Notes: generated by a model not told the origin, from the sequence alone. A stretch of 64,000 bases of DNA from CAZPXZ01 sp965219495 (GCA_965219495.1 OZ244777.1:2976001-3040000), one strand, 5' to 3'. Positions 1 through 9,318 are shown, counted from the first letter of the stretch. Translations and numbers: made by a program.

Positions 1-722
1 GAAAGGCGTTCGGTCCCCGCACGAGCCGGCGGGAGATGACCGTGGAAGAAGCGCAGCGGGCGCTCCTCGAAGAGGAGTGCGACAAGTTGACCGACTCGGA
101 CAAGATTGCGCGCGATGCGATTTCCGCCGTTGAGCAGGAGGGCATCGTATTTCTCGACGAGATCGACAAGGTTTGCGCGCGAAGCGATCTACGGGGCGCC
201 GATGTCAGCCGCGAGGGAGTCCAGCGCGACCTGCTGCCGCTGATCGAGGGAACGACGGTTGCGACGCGCCACGGCACGGTTCGCACGGATCATATTCTGT
301 TTATCGCGTCGGGCGCATTTCATCTCGCCAAGCCGAAGGACCTGCTTCCGGAGTTGCAGGGACGGTTGCCGATTCGGGTTGAACTCTCGGCGCTTTCGCG
401 CGAGGAATTCGAGCGCATTCTCACGGAACCGGATTACAGCCTTTCGAAGCAATATGCTGCGCTTCTGAAGACGGAAGGAGTCGAACTCGATTTTACTCCC
501 GAGGGTATCGCCGCGATCGCCACAGTGGCGGCGCAGGTGAACCAGTCCGTCGAGAACATCGGTGCGCGTCGACTGCATACGGTACTTGAGCGTTTGCTCG
601 ACAACATTTCGTTCCGGTCTCCAGACATGGAGGGGGAAAAGGTGACCGTCGATGTAGAGTTCGTCGAGGAAAACCTGAAGGACATGAAATCCGGCGCCGA
701 TATTGCGAAGTATATCCTGTAG
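1..722 (+). CDS. hslU: ATP-dependent protease ATPase subunit HslU (5' partial)
   Basis: HslU is the AAA+ unfoldase that feeds substrates to the HslV peptidase in the cytoplasm. The frame is open from the first bases of the window (first full codon at position 3), so the Walker A part lies outside. Visible parts are the end of the I-domain, the Walker B segment GIVFLDEIDKV, the sensor region HILFIASGAFH, the LPELQGRLPIRVEL segment, the arginine-bearing helix NIGARRLHT, and a C-terminal tail DIAKYIL. This tail corresponds to the HslU C-terminus that docks into HslV. The gene ends 75 bases before the next start. hslV would be expected upstream, outside the window. Confidence 0.95.
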   Translation, partial: KAFGPRTSRREMTVEEAQRALLEEECDKLTDSDKIARDAISAVEQEGIVFLDEIDKVCARSDLRGADVSREGVQRDLLPLIEGTTVATRHGTVRTDHILFIASGAFHLAKPKDLLPELQGRLPIRVELSALSREEFERILTEPDYSLSKQYAALLKTEGVELDFTPEGIAAIATVAAQVNQSVENIGARRLHTVLERLLDNISFRSPDMEGEKVTVDVEFVEENLKDMKSGADIAKYIL

Positions 723-783
723 CTTCGGAGCGCCTTGCGCGCCGGGAGCGGGTGTCTACATTGGTTGCGCGGCAAGTTGCATG

Positions 784-789
784 AGGAGG
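784..789 (+). promoter_or_regulatory. Shine-Dalgarno that fixes the start of the DUF3576 lipoprotein
   Basis: The sequence aggagg lies 8 bases before the ATG at 798. It favours this start over an in-frame TTG at 735, and the choice puts a proper lipoprotein signal peptide at the N-terminus. Confidence 0.7.
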
Positions 790-797
790 TTTCGGCC

Positions 798-1301
798 ATG
801 ACAGGTGGAGCGCGTATTCTCGCCGCCGTCCTGGTTTGCATCCCGCTGGCGGGATGCGAAGGCGGACTGTTCGGATCCGGGGGAAGTCAGGCCCGAACCG
901 GGGCGCAAGGCGACGATTCCGAAAAAGGCGGTATCAGCATTCTCGATTTCGGTGGCTCGGAAATCGACCCGCAGTTCATAATCGGTGTGAACAAGTATCT
1001 CTGGAACGCGTCGCTTGATGTTCTCGCGAGTTTGCCGATTGCTTCCGCAGATGCCTATGGGGGCGTAGTCATCACTGAATGGAGCATCGATCCGGACCGC
1101 ACGTCCGATCGCACCAAGGTAATGGCGACGGTCAACGGGTTGGATCTCACGGCAAGAACGCTGAACGTTACGGTTTTTCGTGAAACCCGGAATGCGAATG
1201 GCGACTGGATTGCGGCGGAAGTCTCCGCGGAGACCTCCGAACGGATCGAAGAATCCATACTGGGCCGCGCCCGGCAATTGCGGATCGCCGAGACCCGCTG
1301 A
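798..1301 (+). CDS. DUF3576 family lipoprotein
   Basis: This is a small lipoprotein of 167 residues. From the ATG at 798 the protein begins with a short basic stretch, a hydrophobic core and a lipobox LAGC at about residue 22, so it should be a lipid-anchored envelope protein. The mature part contains NKYLWNASLDVLASLP and a C-terminal segment rich in R and E. This pattern is that of DUF3576, a family I know almost only from alphaproteobacteria, next to leuS. Its molecular role is unknown. It lies between hslU and leuS on the same strand, 36 bases before leuS, and may be co-transcribed with leuS, lptE and holA. Confidence 0.8.
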   Translation: MTGGARILAAVLVCIPLAGCEGGLFGSGGSQARTGAQGDDSEKGGISILDFGGSEIDPQFIIGVNKYLWNASLDVLASLPIASADAYGGVVITEWSIDPDRTSDRTKVMATVNGLDLTARTLNVTVFRETRNANGDWIAAEVSAETSERIEESILGRARQLRIAETR

Positions 1302-1337
1302 ACGGAGAACCCGACCCCGGTCAAACTTCGGAAAAAC

Positions 1338-3905
1338 ATGGTCGAATACGACGCCGCGACCGTCGAGCGGAAGTGGCAGCGCATCTGGGAGGAGCGCGGC
1401 ACGTTTCGCGCCGAGCGGGATCCCGATTGCGAAAAATACTACGTCCTCGAGATGTTCCCCTATCCGTCAGGACGGATTCACATGGGGCATGTTCGGAACT
1501 ACACGCTCGGCGATGTGATTGCGCGATACAAGCGGGCGCTGGGCAAGAGCGTGCTGCATCCCATGGGCTGGGACGCGTTCGGTCTGCCGGCGGAGAATGC
1601 GGCGAAGGAGCGTGGCATCCATCCCGGTCTCTGGACGCGGGACAACATCGCTGCAATGCGGGAGCAAATCCGGCGGATGGGATTTTCGCTCGACTGGAGC
1701 CGGGAATTCGCGACGTGCGACGTCGAGTATTACGGCGCCCAGCAGGCGCTCTTTCTCGATTTTCTGGAAGCCGGCCTTGTCGATCGCCAGAACGCCCTGG
1801 TCAACTGGGATCCGGTGGAGAGGACCGTCCTCGCCAACGAGCAGGTTATCGACGGACGCGGATGGCGGTCGGATGCGCTGGTCGAGCGGCGCGAGATGAC
1901 GCAGTGGTTCTTCCGATTGTCGGAACTCGCGGACGAACTTCTGGAGGCGGTGGACCGGCTGCAAGGTTGGCCGGAGCGCGTCTTGGCCATGCAGCAGAAC
2001 TGGATCGGCCGGAGCGAGGGATTGCGGTTGCGCTTTCGGGTGGAGCCGAACGCAATTGCGCCGGATTGGAAAGACATCGAGGTATTCAGCACCCGGCACG
2101 ACACCCTATTCGGCGCCGGGTTCCTTGCGTTGTCAGCGGATCATCCCCTTTCCCGGGAGATTGAGACACGCGTCGAAGGGCTCGCGGAGTTTTGCCGACA
2201 GTGCCGGACCGAGGCGCGAACCGAAGAAGCCCTGGCAGCCGCGGAAAAACGGGGGTTCGATACGGGGCTTCGCGTCCGCCACCCGTTCGATCAGAGCCGG
2301 GTGCTGAGCGTGCATGTCGCCAATTTCGTGCTGGTGGAATATGGCACGGGCGCCATCTTCGGATGTGCGGCGCATGACCAGCGCGACCTCGAATACGCGC
2401 GAAAGTACGACCTGCCGGTCATTCCGGTTGTTGTGCCGCCGGGAGAAGATCCGAAGACCTACGCGATCGCGGATGTTGCCTACACGGGAATGGGCACGTT
2501 GGCGAACTCGGATTTTCTGGACGGCATGAGTGTCGAAGAGGCGAAGGAGGAAATCGTGCGCCGGTCGGAGGTCGCCGGAATCGGGGAACGGGAAATCACC
2601 TACCGCATTCGCGACTGGGGAATTTCACGGCAGCGCTACTGGGGTTGCCCGATTCCGGTCGTGCACTGCCCGGAATGCGGCGTGGTGCCGGTGCCGCGCG
2701 AGGGGCTTCCGGTGGTGCTTCCCGAAGATGTCCGGTTCGACGAGCCCGGCAATCCGCTGGAACGGCACGAAACCTGGAAGAATGTCGAGTGTTTCCATTG
2801 CGGCGCCACCGCTTCGCGCGAAACCGATACCATGGATACGTTCGTGGACTCCTCCTGGTACTTCGCGAGATTCACATCGCCGCGGGCAAGCACGCCCACC
2901 GTTCGGGAAGAAACCGACTACTGGATGCCGGTGGACCAGTACATCGGCGGGATCGAGCACGCGATCCTGCATTTGCTCTATTCCCGGTATTTTCTTCGCT
3001 TGATGTCCCGTCACGGGGATCATGTGGGGGCGGAATCCGAAGAACCGTTCACCTGCCTGTTCACGCAGGGCATGGTGATCCACGAAACCTATCAGGATAC
3101 CGCCGGCGCCTGGGTGACGCCCGACAAGGTTGTGACCGAGGGAGGAGTCGCCCGGCACCGCGATACGAGCGAACCGGTCGTCGTGGGTCCGCCTTCCAAA
3201 ATGTCCAAGTCGAAGCACAACGTGGTCGACCCGCAGCACATCGTGGACACCTACGGTGCCGATACGGCGAGATGGTTCATGCTGTCCGATTCCCCGCCCA
3301 ATCGGGACATCATCTGGACGACCACGGGGGTCGAAGCTGCCGGACGATTTCTTCGGCGCGTATGGCGGGTGGTGACAGAGAGTAAAACCGGCCAGTCCGG
3401 CGACGCGGCGGCCGAGGACATCAAAGCGCTTCGCCGGCTGGCGCACCGTACGGTCCAGAGCGTGGGAGCCGATATCGAGGCGTTTCGCTTCAACACCGCA
3501 ATCGCAAGAATTTACGAGCTTGTCGACGGTCTTGGCCGGTTTCAGGGCGGCGCCGCGGCGGCGGCGGCGGCACGGCGGGAAACAGTCGATATCCTGCTTC
3601 GCGTCATTGCCCCGATGACCCCTCACCTCGCGGAGGAGGCTTGGGAATCGCTGGGATTCGAAGGACTGGTTTCGGAGTCGCGATGGCCGGAGTTCGATTC
3701 GGAGCTGACCCGAGATCCGGAAAAGATAATTCCCGTTCAGGTAAACGGGCGGCGGCGCGCCGAAGTTCGCGTTTCCGCTGACTGCGGGGAGGAGGAGGTG
3801 CGGCAGGCTGCGCTTGAGGACGAGGTGGTGCGGCGGATCCTGGCGGGCCGGGAACCCCGGCGAGTCGTCGTCGTTCCAGGGAGGATCGTGAACGTTGTTG
3901 TTTGA
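1338..3905 (+). CDS. leuS: Leucyl-tRNA synthetase
   Basis: This cytoplasmic class I aminoacyl-tRNA synthetase charges tRNA-Leu. The product has 855 residues, the normal bacterial length. The HIGH-type motif is PYPSGRIHMGH near residue 40. The editing CP1 domain is visible as TGAIFGCAAHDQRD, a zinc-ribbon-like CPECG and CFHCG pair follows, and the KMSKSKHN loop lies near residue 620. A C-terminal anticodon-binding part and the PVQVNGRRRAEV terminal domain complete it. The 3' end overlaps the lptE start by 11 bases, suggesting translational coupling. The leuS-lptE-holA order is typical of alphaproteobacteria. Confidence 0.97.
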   Translation: MVEYDAATVERKWQRIWEERGTFRAERDPDCEKYYVLEMFPYPSGRIHMGHVRNYTLGDVIARYKRALGKSVLHPMGWDAFGLPAENAAKERGIHPGLWTRDNIAAMREQIRRMGFSLDWSREFATCDVEYYGAQQALFLDFLEAGLVDRQNALVNWDPVERTVLANEQVIDGRGWRSDALVERREMTQWFFRLSELADELLEAVDRLQGWPERVLAMQQNWIGRSEGLRLRFRVEPNAIAPDWKDIEVFSTRHDTLFGAGFLALSADHPLSREIETRVEGLAEFCRQCRTEARTEEALAAAEKRGFDTGLRVRHPFDQSRVLSVHVANFVLVEYGTGAIFGCAAHDQRDLEYARKYDLPVIPVVVPPGEDPKTYAIADVAYTGMGTLANSDFLDGMSVEEAKEEIVRRSEVAGIGEREITYRIRDWGISRQRYWGCPIPVVHCPECGVVPVPREGLPVVLPEDVRFDEPGNPLERHETWKNVECFHCGATASRETDTMDTFVDSSWYFARFTSPRASTPTVREETDYWMPVDQYIGGIEHAILHLLYSRYFLRLMSRHGDHVGAESEEPFTCLFTQGMVIHETYQDTAGAWVTPDKVVTEGGVARHRDTSEPVVVGPPSKMSKSKHNVVDPQHIVDTYGADTARWFMLSDSPPNRDIIWTTTGVEAAGRFLRRVWRVVTESKTGQSGDAAAEDIKALRRLAHRTVQSVGADIEAFRFNTAIARIYELVDGLGRFQGGAAAAAAARRETVDILLRVIAPMTPHLAEEAWESLGFEGLVSESRWPEFDSELTRDPEKIIPVQVNGRRRAEVRVSADCGEEEVRQAALEDEVVRRILAGREPRRVVVVPGRIVNVVV

Positions 3906-4389
3906 CCGCCGGGCAGCGTTGGCGGCGGTAGCCGGGATGGCGGTCGCGGGTTGCGAGTTTCGTCCGATTCATCGGGGAAACCGTGACCGGGTGGAACTGG
4001 CGGGACGTGTGCGAGTCGAGGAGGCCCGGGGCAGGGCGGGATTTTATCTGGTGCGCGCATTGCGGAGACGCCTCGGGACACCGAAACCGGGCCCGGAGTT
4101 TTCGCTTACCGTGGATGTGCGCACGAGTTCCAAGGATGTCGTGATCAGCACGACGACGGGGATTCGCCGGTATGTGTTGCTGTTGACCGCGGATTATTCG
4201 CTGAAGAACGCGGATTCTCTTGAGTCGATCGCGCAGAACTCCATCGAGGTCGCGACTTCGGTGAACACGACGGAATCGCCGTTTGCAACGTATGCGTCCG
4301 AGCGTGCGCATGTGCGAACCGCCGCGGTTGACGCTGCAGACCGGATTCTCCGGGACATTTATCTGCGTCTCGCCTTGCGGGGCGCGTAA
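3895..4389 (+). CDS. lptE: LPS assembly lipoprotein LptE
   Basis: LptE is the outer-membrane lipoprotein that plugs the LptD barrel for LPS delivery. The protein has 164 residues and begins at TTG 3895 inside the leuS end. The N-terminus DRRAALAAVAGMAVAGC is a lipoprotein signal with lipobox VAGC, followed by the FRPIH segment that resembles the usual GFRPLY of alphaproteobacterial LptE. The rest is weakly conserved, as is usual in this family, with EARGRAGFYLVRALRRRLG matching the typical first helix. Location between leuS and holA supports the call. A second TTG at 3898 is an equivalent start. Confidence 0.85.
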   Translation: MLFDRRAALAAVAGMAVAGCEFRPIHRGNRDRVELAGRVRVEEARGRAGFYLVRALRRRLGTPKPGPEFSLTVDVRTSSKDVVISTTTGIRRYVLLLTADYSLKNADSLESIAQNSIEVATSVNTTESPFATYASERAHVRTAAVDAADRILRDIYLRLALRGA

Positions 4390-4399
4390 GGACTTATCC

Positions 4400-5464
4400 G
4401 TGAAACGAAGTCCGGCAGTCGCGAGGCAATTCTTCAAGCAGCCGGATCCGTCTTTTGCCGGTGCGTTGATCTACGGGCCGGACCTTGTACTAGTAAGCCA
4501 TCATCGGAAATGCTTGGTGGAATCGTTGCTTGGAGAATCCGTCGGCGACGATCTAGCCGTTTCGACGCTGGATCCAACCGAAGCCGGGCGCGATGCGGGC
4601 GCCATTTCGATTGTTCTCACGGAACGGGGCTTTTTTTCTGGACGGCGGGTTGTCGTGCTCGAATCGGCGAACCAGCGGCATTTGAGGGGGATTGAACGAG
4701 CGCTCGCAGACAGCGATCCCGAAGATGCGTTTCTCGTGGTGACTGCGGGAGAACTTCGAAGAAACTCCAAGCTGCTCGAGTACTTCCAGTCCGCGGAAAA
4801 CGCGGTCGCGCTGCCGTCGGAAGCGGAATTCTGGTCGCCCGCAGAGATCCGAAGGCATTTCGTGGAGCGGGGCGTACCTCCTCCGGATGCGAACGCGAGC
4901 GACCTCCTGGTCACGCTCTCCGAGGATATGGAGTGGGGTCCGTTCAACATGCTGATCGAGAAGCTGATTCTCTACATGCATGAAAGGTCGGGGGAGACCA
5001 CGACCGAGGACATCGACAACTGTGCGCCCGCAGCGGACTTCGGGGACCTGGATGGGTTCGTGGATGCAGTCTGCGGCGGATCCATGAGCAGCATCGCCGA
5101 ACAGGGACACGCCCTGGCGAGCAAGGGCGGGAATCCTGTCGCACGGGTGAATGCGGTCTTGCGGCACCTGCATACGGTGCACGGCGTGGTCGTACGCTCG
5201 CGCTCAAGGGCGGATGTCGAAAGCGTGGCGCGCTTCCGGCCGATGCATCCTGCGCGGCGGTACGCGGTTACAGCGCACGCGCGCGGGTGGAGTCGCGCCC
5301 GGCTGGAAGAAGCGTTGCGGGAACTGCACGCGACGGACCTTGGAATTCGCGGGGGTACGGCCGCGCCGATCGAGGCGTTTGCGGAGCGTTCGCTGATGCG
5401 GGTTGCGGGACGCGCTCCCAGGCCATCCGCCAGGAGCGGCGTCAGGCGAGGTTCACGCCCGTAA
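4400..5464 (+). CDS. holA: DNA polymerase III subunit delta
   Basis: The delta subunit opens the sliding clamp within the clamp-loader complex. I place the start at GTG 4400, ten bases after the lptE stop, giving 354 residues, near the family norm. Residues beginning KRSPAVARQFFKQPDP and then ALIYGPDLVLVSHHRK match the degenerate P-loop region of delta, which does not need ATP. The RRVVVLE strand, the middle segment DASDLL-type ANASDLLVTLSEDM, and the C-terminal collar-domain pattern with ARVNAVLRHLHTVH also fit. The 3' end overlaps the convergent parB end by 23 bases. Confidence 0.9.
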   Translation: MKRSPAVARQFFKQPDPSFAGALIYGPDLVLVSHHRKCLVESLLGESVGDDLAVSTLDPTEAGRDAGAISIVLTERGFFSGRRVVVLESANQRHLRGIERALADSDPEDAFLVVTAGELRRNSKLLEYFQSAENAVALPSEAEFWSPAEIRRHFVERGVPPPDANASDLLVTLSEDMEWGPFNMLIEKLILYMHERSGETTTEDIDNCAPAADFGDLDGFVDAVCGGSMSSIAEQGHALASKGGNPVARVNAVLRHLHTVHGVVVRSRSRADVESVARFRPMHPARRYAVTAHARGWSRARLEEALRELHATDLGIRGGTAAPIEAFAERSLMRVAGRAPRPSARSGVRRGSRP

Positions 5465-6326
5465 GGATGGAACCGAGCCGGTCGAATTCCTCGTAACTGG
5501 CGTAGGTTATTCGGATTTCTCCGGCCCCTCCCCTGTCCTGGATTTGCACCTTCGAGCCGACCGCAGCGCTCAGTCTGCCTTCAAGTTCGACGATGTCCGG
5601 GTTCTTTCCCGGCTTGGGCTTCGGTTGCGTCGGTCGCTTTGTCAATGCCAATCGTTCGGCCTGGCGAACAGAGAGCTGGTCGGTGACGATTCTCTTTGCG
5701 AGCGTTGCGGCGTCAGGGTGGCCGATGAGCGGGCGCGCGTGTCCGGACGAGAACGCGCCGGACTCAAGCAGCTTCAGGACGCTCTTGGGCAGGCGCAGTA
5801 GTCGGAGGGCGTTCGCGATATGGGGCCGGCTCTTGCCGACCAAACCGGAAAGGTCTTCCTGGGAGTGCCCGAAATGCTCCTGGAGTTCGGAGTAGCCACG
5901 GGCTTCCTCAACGGGGTTCAAGTCGACACGCTGGACATTCTCGATCACGGCGGCTTGCAACGCAGCCCCGTCGTCAATGTCTCGAATAAACACAGGAACT
6001 GTGTGAAACCCCGCCTGCTGGGCGGCCCGCCAGCGGCGTTCCCCGGCGACGATTTCGAAGTGACCTTGCCGCGCGGCGCTGGGACGGACGAGGACCGGCT
6101 GGAGAACGCCGTTGGATTCGATGGAGCGAACCAGTTCGTTCATTGCTTCCGGATCAAATGACTCGCGGGGCTGACGCGGATTCGGCGAGAGCAGGTCGAT
6201 AGGAAGTTCCCGGGAGCCGGATGCGCCTTCGCGGGTTGCCGCCGACTCTGCGGAGACTTCGGCAGTTTCGTGCAACAGCACGGAAAGGCCCTTGCCCAAA
6301 CCGCGTTTCTGCTTGAACTTTGTCAT
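5442..6326 (-). CDS. parB: Chromosome partitioning protein ParB
   Basis: ParB is the parS-binding CTPase that spreads along DNA and is moved by ParA. The start is ATG at 6326, which overlaps the parA stop as ATGA, giving 294 residues. The N-terminal segment KQKRGLGKGLSVLL is the usual ParA-interacting tail. The ParB/Srx domain starts near residue 38 (LPIDLLSPNPRQPR) and carries the CTP-binding GERRWRA and the ENVQRVDLNPVEEA motif. The helix-turn-helix SQEDLSGLVGKSRPHIANALRLL follows, then a C-terminal dimerisation domain. Two perfect parS sites lie within 3.1 kb of its start. Confidence 0.97.
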   Translation of the reverse strand: MTKFKQKRGLGKGLSVLLHETAEVSAESAATREGASGSRELPIDLLSPNPRQPRESFDPEAMNELVRSIESNGVLQPVLVRPSAARQGHFEIVAGERRWRAAQQAGFHTVPVFIRDIDDGAALQAAVIENVQRVDLNPVEEARGYSELQEHFGHSQEDLSGLVGKSRPHIANALRLLRLPKSVLKLLESGAFSSGHARPLIGHPDAATLAKRIVTDQLSVRQAERLALTKRPTQPKPKPGKNPDIVELEGRLSAAVGSKVQIQDRGGAGEIRITYASYEEFDRLGSILTGVNLA

Positions 6327-7129
6327 GTGTTCTGCTCCTGAAGTGGCAAGGTGGATTCCTTCCGCCTGGGGATGGTTCCGTAGAGTTCCCTCGCAAGTTC
6401 GAGATAGGCGCGGCTCCCGGAGCATCGGTCGTCGTAGAGGACGGCGGGCAGCCCGTGGGAGGGAGCTTCGGAGACGCGGACATTTCGGGGGATCACGGTC
6501 TCGAGGACCTTGTCCCCGAGATGGTCCCGGACGTCCCGAATGACTTGGACGGAAAGGTTCGTCCGGCTGTCCGCCATGGTGAGGAGAATGCCGCCGAGCG
6601 ACAGGCCGGGGTTGAAGGAAGATTGCACACGATGAATGGTGTGCAAGATTTTGGCGAGACCTTCCATTGCGTAGAATTCGCATTGCAAGGGCACGAGGAC
6701 AGAGTTCGCGGCGACGAGGGCGTTGACCACCAGAGTGTTCAGCGATGGCGGACAGTCGACCAGCGCGACATCGAAACGGCCGGCTTCGGACGCCGCGAGG
6801 GCGTCGGCGAGGCGATGCGAACGCCGGTTGGCGCTGGCAAACTCGAGTTCAAAGCCGGCGAGATCGATGGTGCCGGGAAGGAGATGGAGGTTGGGCACAA
6901 TGGATTCGACGACGGCGTCGTCGAGCGCGATTGCGCCGTTCAGCACTTCGTAGGCGGTTGCCTCGCGTTGGGATTCGGATACTCCGAGTCCAGTGGAAGC
7001 ATTGGCCTGGGCGTCGAGGTCGATGACGAGGACGCGAAAGTCGGCGGCGGCGAAAGCGGTCGCCAGGTTTACGACCGTGGTGGTCTTGCCGACTCCGCCC
7101 TTCTGGTTCGCGACTGCGAAAGTTTTCAC
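6323..7129 (-). CDS. parA: Chromosome partitioning ATPase ParA
   Basis: ParA is the nucleoid-bound ATPase that pulls ParB-parS complexes. The product has 268 residues with the deviant Walker A KGGVGKTT at residue 11, a DLDAQANAS motif (Walker A') and the Walker B-like DVALVDCPPSLNTLV. The C-terminal VPLQCEFYAMEGLA region is typical. It is the first gene of the parA-parB pair with a four-base overlap. The usual upstream partner rsmG is not there; instead about 300 bases containing parS separate it from mnmG. Confidence 0.97.
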   Translation of the reverse strand: MKTFAVANQKGGVGKTTTVVNLATAFAAADFRVLVIDLDAQANASTGLGVSESQREATAYEVLNGAIALDDAVVESIVPNLHLLPGTIDLAGFELEFASANRRSHRLADALAASEAGRFDVALVDCPPSLNTLVVNALVAANSVLVPLQCEFYAMEGLAKILHTIHRVQSSFNPGLSLGGILLTMADSRTNLSVQVIRDVRDHLGDKVLETVIPRNVRVSEAPSHGLPAVLYDDRCSGSRAYLELARELYGTIPRRKESTLPLQEQNT

Positions 7130-7428
7130 GGGTTATCTCGGCGAACTGTTGGGTCGGCGCGCGGAAGTATGCACAGGATCGGCCCCGGCGGTCAAAGGTC
7201 GTCCTGCTACCGGGTGAAAGTCATTGGAATGCAAGGGTTTCCTTGTTGGCGATGGGTGCGGCAGGCTTGCGGCGCCGGGTCGCGGAGAATCGATTGCGGG
7301 GCCGGGAGAGCGCGGATTCGCCTGGAAAGCCGGAGATCGCGGAGACGGGTATTCGCGGGGCGCGAACGCTCCGCGCGGGAGCGGCGCGAAATTGTTTCAC
7401 GTGAAACAATTTGCGTCGGGCAGGACCG
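7130..7428 (-). other. Stub where rsmG is expected; contains parS
   Basis: In most alphaproteobacteria rsmG (gidB) sits between mnmG and parA and its start region overlaps parS, giving the peptide VSRET. Here only 299 bases separate the two genes. All minus-strand frames were read and none gives the RsmG SAM-binding motif. A frame through the parS site reads IVSRETI, but the downstream residues are arginine- and proline-rich and unlike RsmG. I conclude that the gene has been deleted down to its parS-bearing 5' end, or moved elsewhere. Confidence 0.55.
7393..7408. promoter_or_regulatory. parS centromere site 1
   Basis: The 16-base palindrome tgtttcacgtgaaaca is a perfect match to the universal ParB-binding parS consensus. 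It lies 264 bases upstream of parA. Confidence 0.97.
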
Positions 7429-9318
7429 TCACGGCCCGGAACGGGACGCGCAAGCCGGCGGTCTCCGGCTTTCGGCGAGGAGACGAACCAGCGCCGCCGG
7501 GGTCATTCCGTCAATGCGGCTCGCCTGCCCGAGCGTCGCGGGACGAACCTGCGTGAGCTTCTCGCGAAGCTCGGCGGAAAGTCCGGGGATATCCCGGTAA
7601 TGGAGGTGATCGGGAATCTGGAAGTTCTCCTGCCTTCGGAATTCGGCGATATCCGTCTCCTGCCGGTCCAGATAGCCGGCGTAGCGCGCGTCGTTCTCGA
7701 TCACCCGCCAGACGGGTTCGGGAGTTCCGGCCAGTTCGGGCCAGATGCGCGAGAGGATTTCGAAGGTGATACCCGGTACGGAGAGAAGATGGGCCGCGGT
7801 CCGTGGCCGTCCGTCCCGGGAAATCGCGATGCGGTTTCGGACCGCGTCTTCGCAGGAAATGCGGGAGTTGGCGAGAATCCCGCGTGCCTTGGAGAGCGCC
7901 TCCATTTTCTTCTCGAACGCCCGACGGCGGGCAGGGGATACGCAGCCGATCGCAATGCCCTTGGCCGTGAGCCTCTCATCCGCGTTATCCGGACGCAGCT
8001 TCAGGCGGTATTCCGAGCGGGAGGTGAACATGCGATAGGGCTCGCTGACGCCCCGGGTGATGAGGTCGTCCACCAGGACGCCGAGATAGCCGTCCGCACG
8101 GTCCACGGCGAACGCATCGTGGCCGATGCAGGCCAGGGCGGCGTTCAGGCCCGCGAGGATCCCCTGTGCGGCGGCCTCCTCGTACCCGGTGGTGCCGTTG
8201 ATCTGCCCGGCCAGGAAGAGGCCCGGAACGATCCGGGTTTCAAGGGTTGGTTTCAAGCCGCGCGGATCGACGAAGTCATACTCGATGGCGTATCCGGGAC
8301 GGAGGATGCGGGCATTCTCGAGACCGGGTATCGATGCCACCATCGCCTGCTGGGTGTCGGCGCCGAGGGACGTGGAAATGCCGTTTGGATAGACCGTATG
8401 GTCACGAAGTCCCTCGGGTTCCAGGAAAATCTGGTGAGATTCGCGGTCCGGAAAACGCACCACCTTGTCTTCGATCGAGGGGCAGTAGCGGGGGCCGACG
8501 CCATCGATCCGGCCGCCGTACATGGCGGATTCGGCAAGGTGATCGCGCACGATTTCGTGCGTGCGCGGAGAGGTCCAGGTGATGCGGCAACTGATCTGCG
8601 GAGCTTCGGGTTTGGTGGAGAGGAATGAAAACATCTCCGGATCTTCGTCTCCGAACTGCTCCTCAAGCATGTCCCAGTCGATGGTGTTTCCGTCGAGGCG
8701 AGGCGGGGTGCCGGTCTTCAAGCGGCCGAGAGGAAACCCGAGGGACGAAATGCGTTCCGCGAGTCGAAGGGAGGCGGGATCTCCCACCCGCCCTCCGGAA
8801 AGGGATTCTCCGCCGATATGAATGAGTCCCCGCAGGAACGTGCCCGTGGTCAGCACCACCCTCCGTGCATGGAGGATTCCGGCGTCCCCGAGTTCGACGC
8901 CGGAAATCGCGCCGGCCTTGATCCGAAGGTCGGAGACTTCGGCTTCGATGACCGTGAGGTGCGGCGTAGAGCCGATTGCGGACTGCATGTGGCGGCGGTA
9001 GAGGGCGCGGTCGCACTGGGCGCGGGGGCCGCGCACGGCGGGGCCACGCGAACGATTCAAGAGGCGGAACTGAATCCCGGCGCGATCCGCGACGCGGCCG
9101 ATGAGGCCATCGAGGGCGTCGATTTCGCGCACGAGATTGCCCTTTCCGATTCCACCGATGGCCGGATTGCAGGACATTTCCCCGATGCGGTTCCGGCGAT
9201 GCGTGACCAGCGCGGTCCGGGCGCCAAGGCGCGCGGCGGCATGCGCTGCTTCGCAGCCGGCATGCCCGCCGCCGATGACGATCACCTCAAATCGCGCTCG
9301 ATCTTCTACCGTGGGCAA
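7429..9318 (-). CDS. mnmG: tRNA uridine-5-carboxymethylaminomethyl modification enzyme MnmG
   Basis: MnmG (GidA) works with MnmE to place carboxymethylaminomethyl groups on U34 of certain tRNAs, using FAD, NADH and methylenetetrahydrofolate. The 629-residue product starts MPTVEDRARF and shows the FAD dinucleotide fold VIVIGGGHAGCEAAHAA, the GIDA signatures GEMSCNPAIGGIGKGNLVREIDAL and GLFLAGQINGTTGYEEAAAQG, and the TSRSEYRLKLRPDNAD motif. The C-terminal helical domain that binds MnmE is present. It is separated from mnmE by almost 7 kb of inserted DNA. Second parS lies just upstream of its start. Confidence 0.97.
   Translation of the reverse strand: MPTVEDRARFEVIVIGGGHAGCEAAHAAARLGARTALVTHRRNRIGEMSCNPAIGGIGKGNLVREIDALDGLIGRVADRAGIQFRLLNRSRGPAVRGPRAQCDRALYRRHMQSAIGSTPHLTVIEAEVSDLRIKAGAISGVELGDAGILHARRVVLTTGTFLRGLIHIGGESLSGGRVGDPASLRLAERISSLGFPLGRLKTGTPPRLDGNTIDWDMLEEQFGDEDPEMFSFLSTKPEAPQISCRITWTSPRTHEIVRDHLAESAMYGGRIDGVGPRYCPSIEDKVVRFPDRESHQIFLEPEGLRDHTVYPNGISTSLGADTQQAMVASIPGLENARILRPGYAIEYDFVDPRGLKPTLETRIVPGLFLAGQINGTTGYEEAAAQGILAGLNAALACIGHDAFAVDRADGYLGVLVDDLITRGVSEPYRMFTSRSEYRLKLRPDNADERLTAKGIAIGCVSPARRRAFEKKMEALSKARGILANSRISCEDAVRNRIAISRDGRPRTAAHLLSVPGITFEILSRIWPELAGTPEPVWRVIENDARYAGYLDRQETDIAEFRRQENFQIPDHLHYRDIPGLSAELREKLTQVRPATLGQASRIDGMTPAALVRLLAESRRPPACASRSGP

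Noticed and set aside
2625..3626. Minus-strand frame of 333 codons inside leuS
   Set aside because: Antisense to an unambiguous leucyl-tRNA synthetase; composition rich in H, R and G with no motifs.
7221..7409. 62-codon minus-strand frame starting MFHVKQF as a shortened rsmG
   Set aside because: The start arises from parS itself, and the rest is arginine- and proline-rich without any SAM-binding motif.
6320..7600. Long plus-strand frame of 426 codons across parA
   Set aside because: It is antisense to the clear parA gene and has no recognisable domain; an effect of high G+C.
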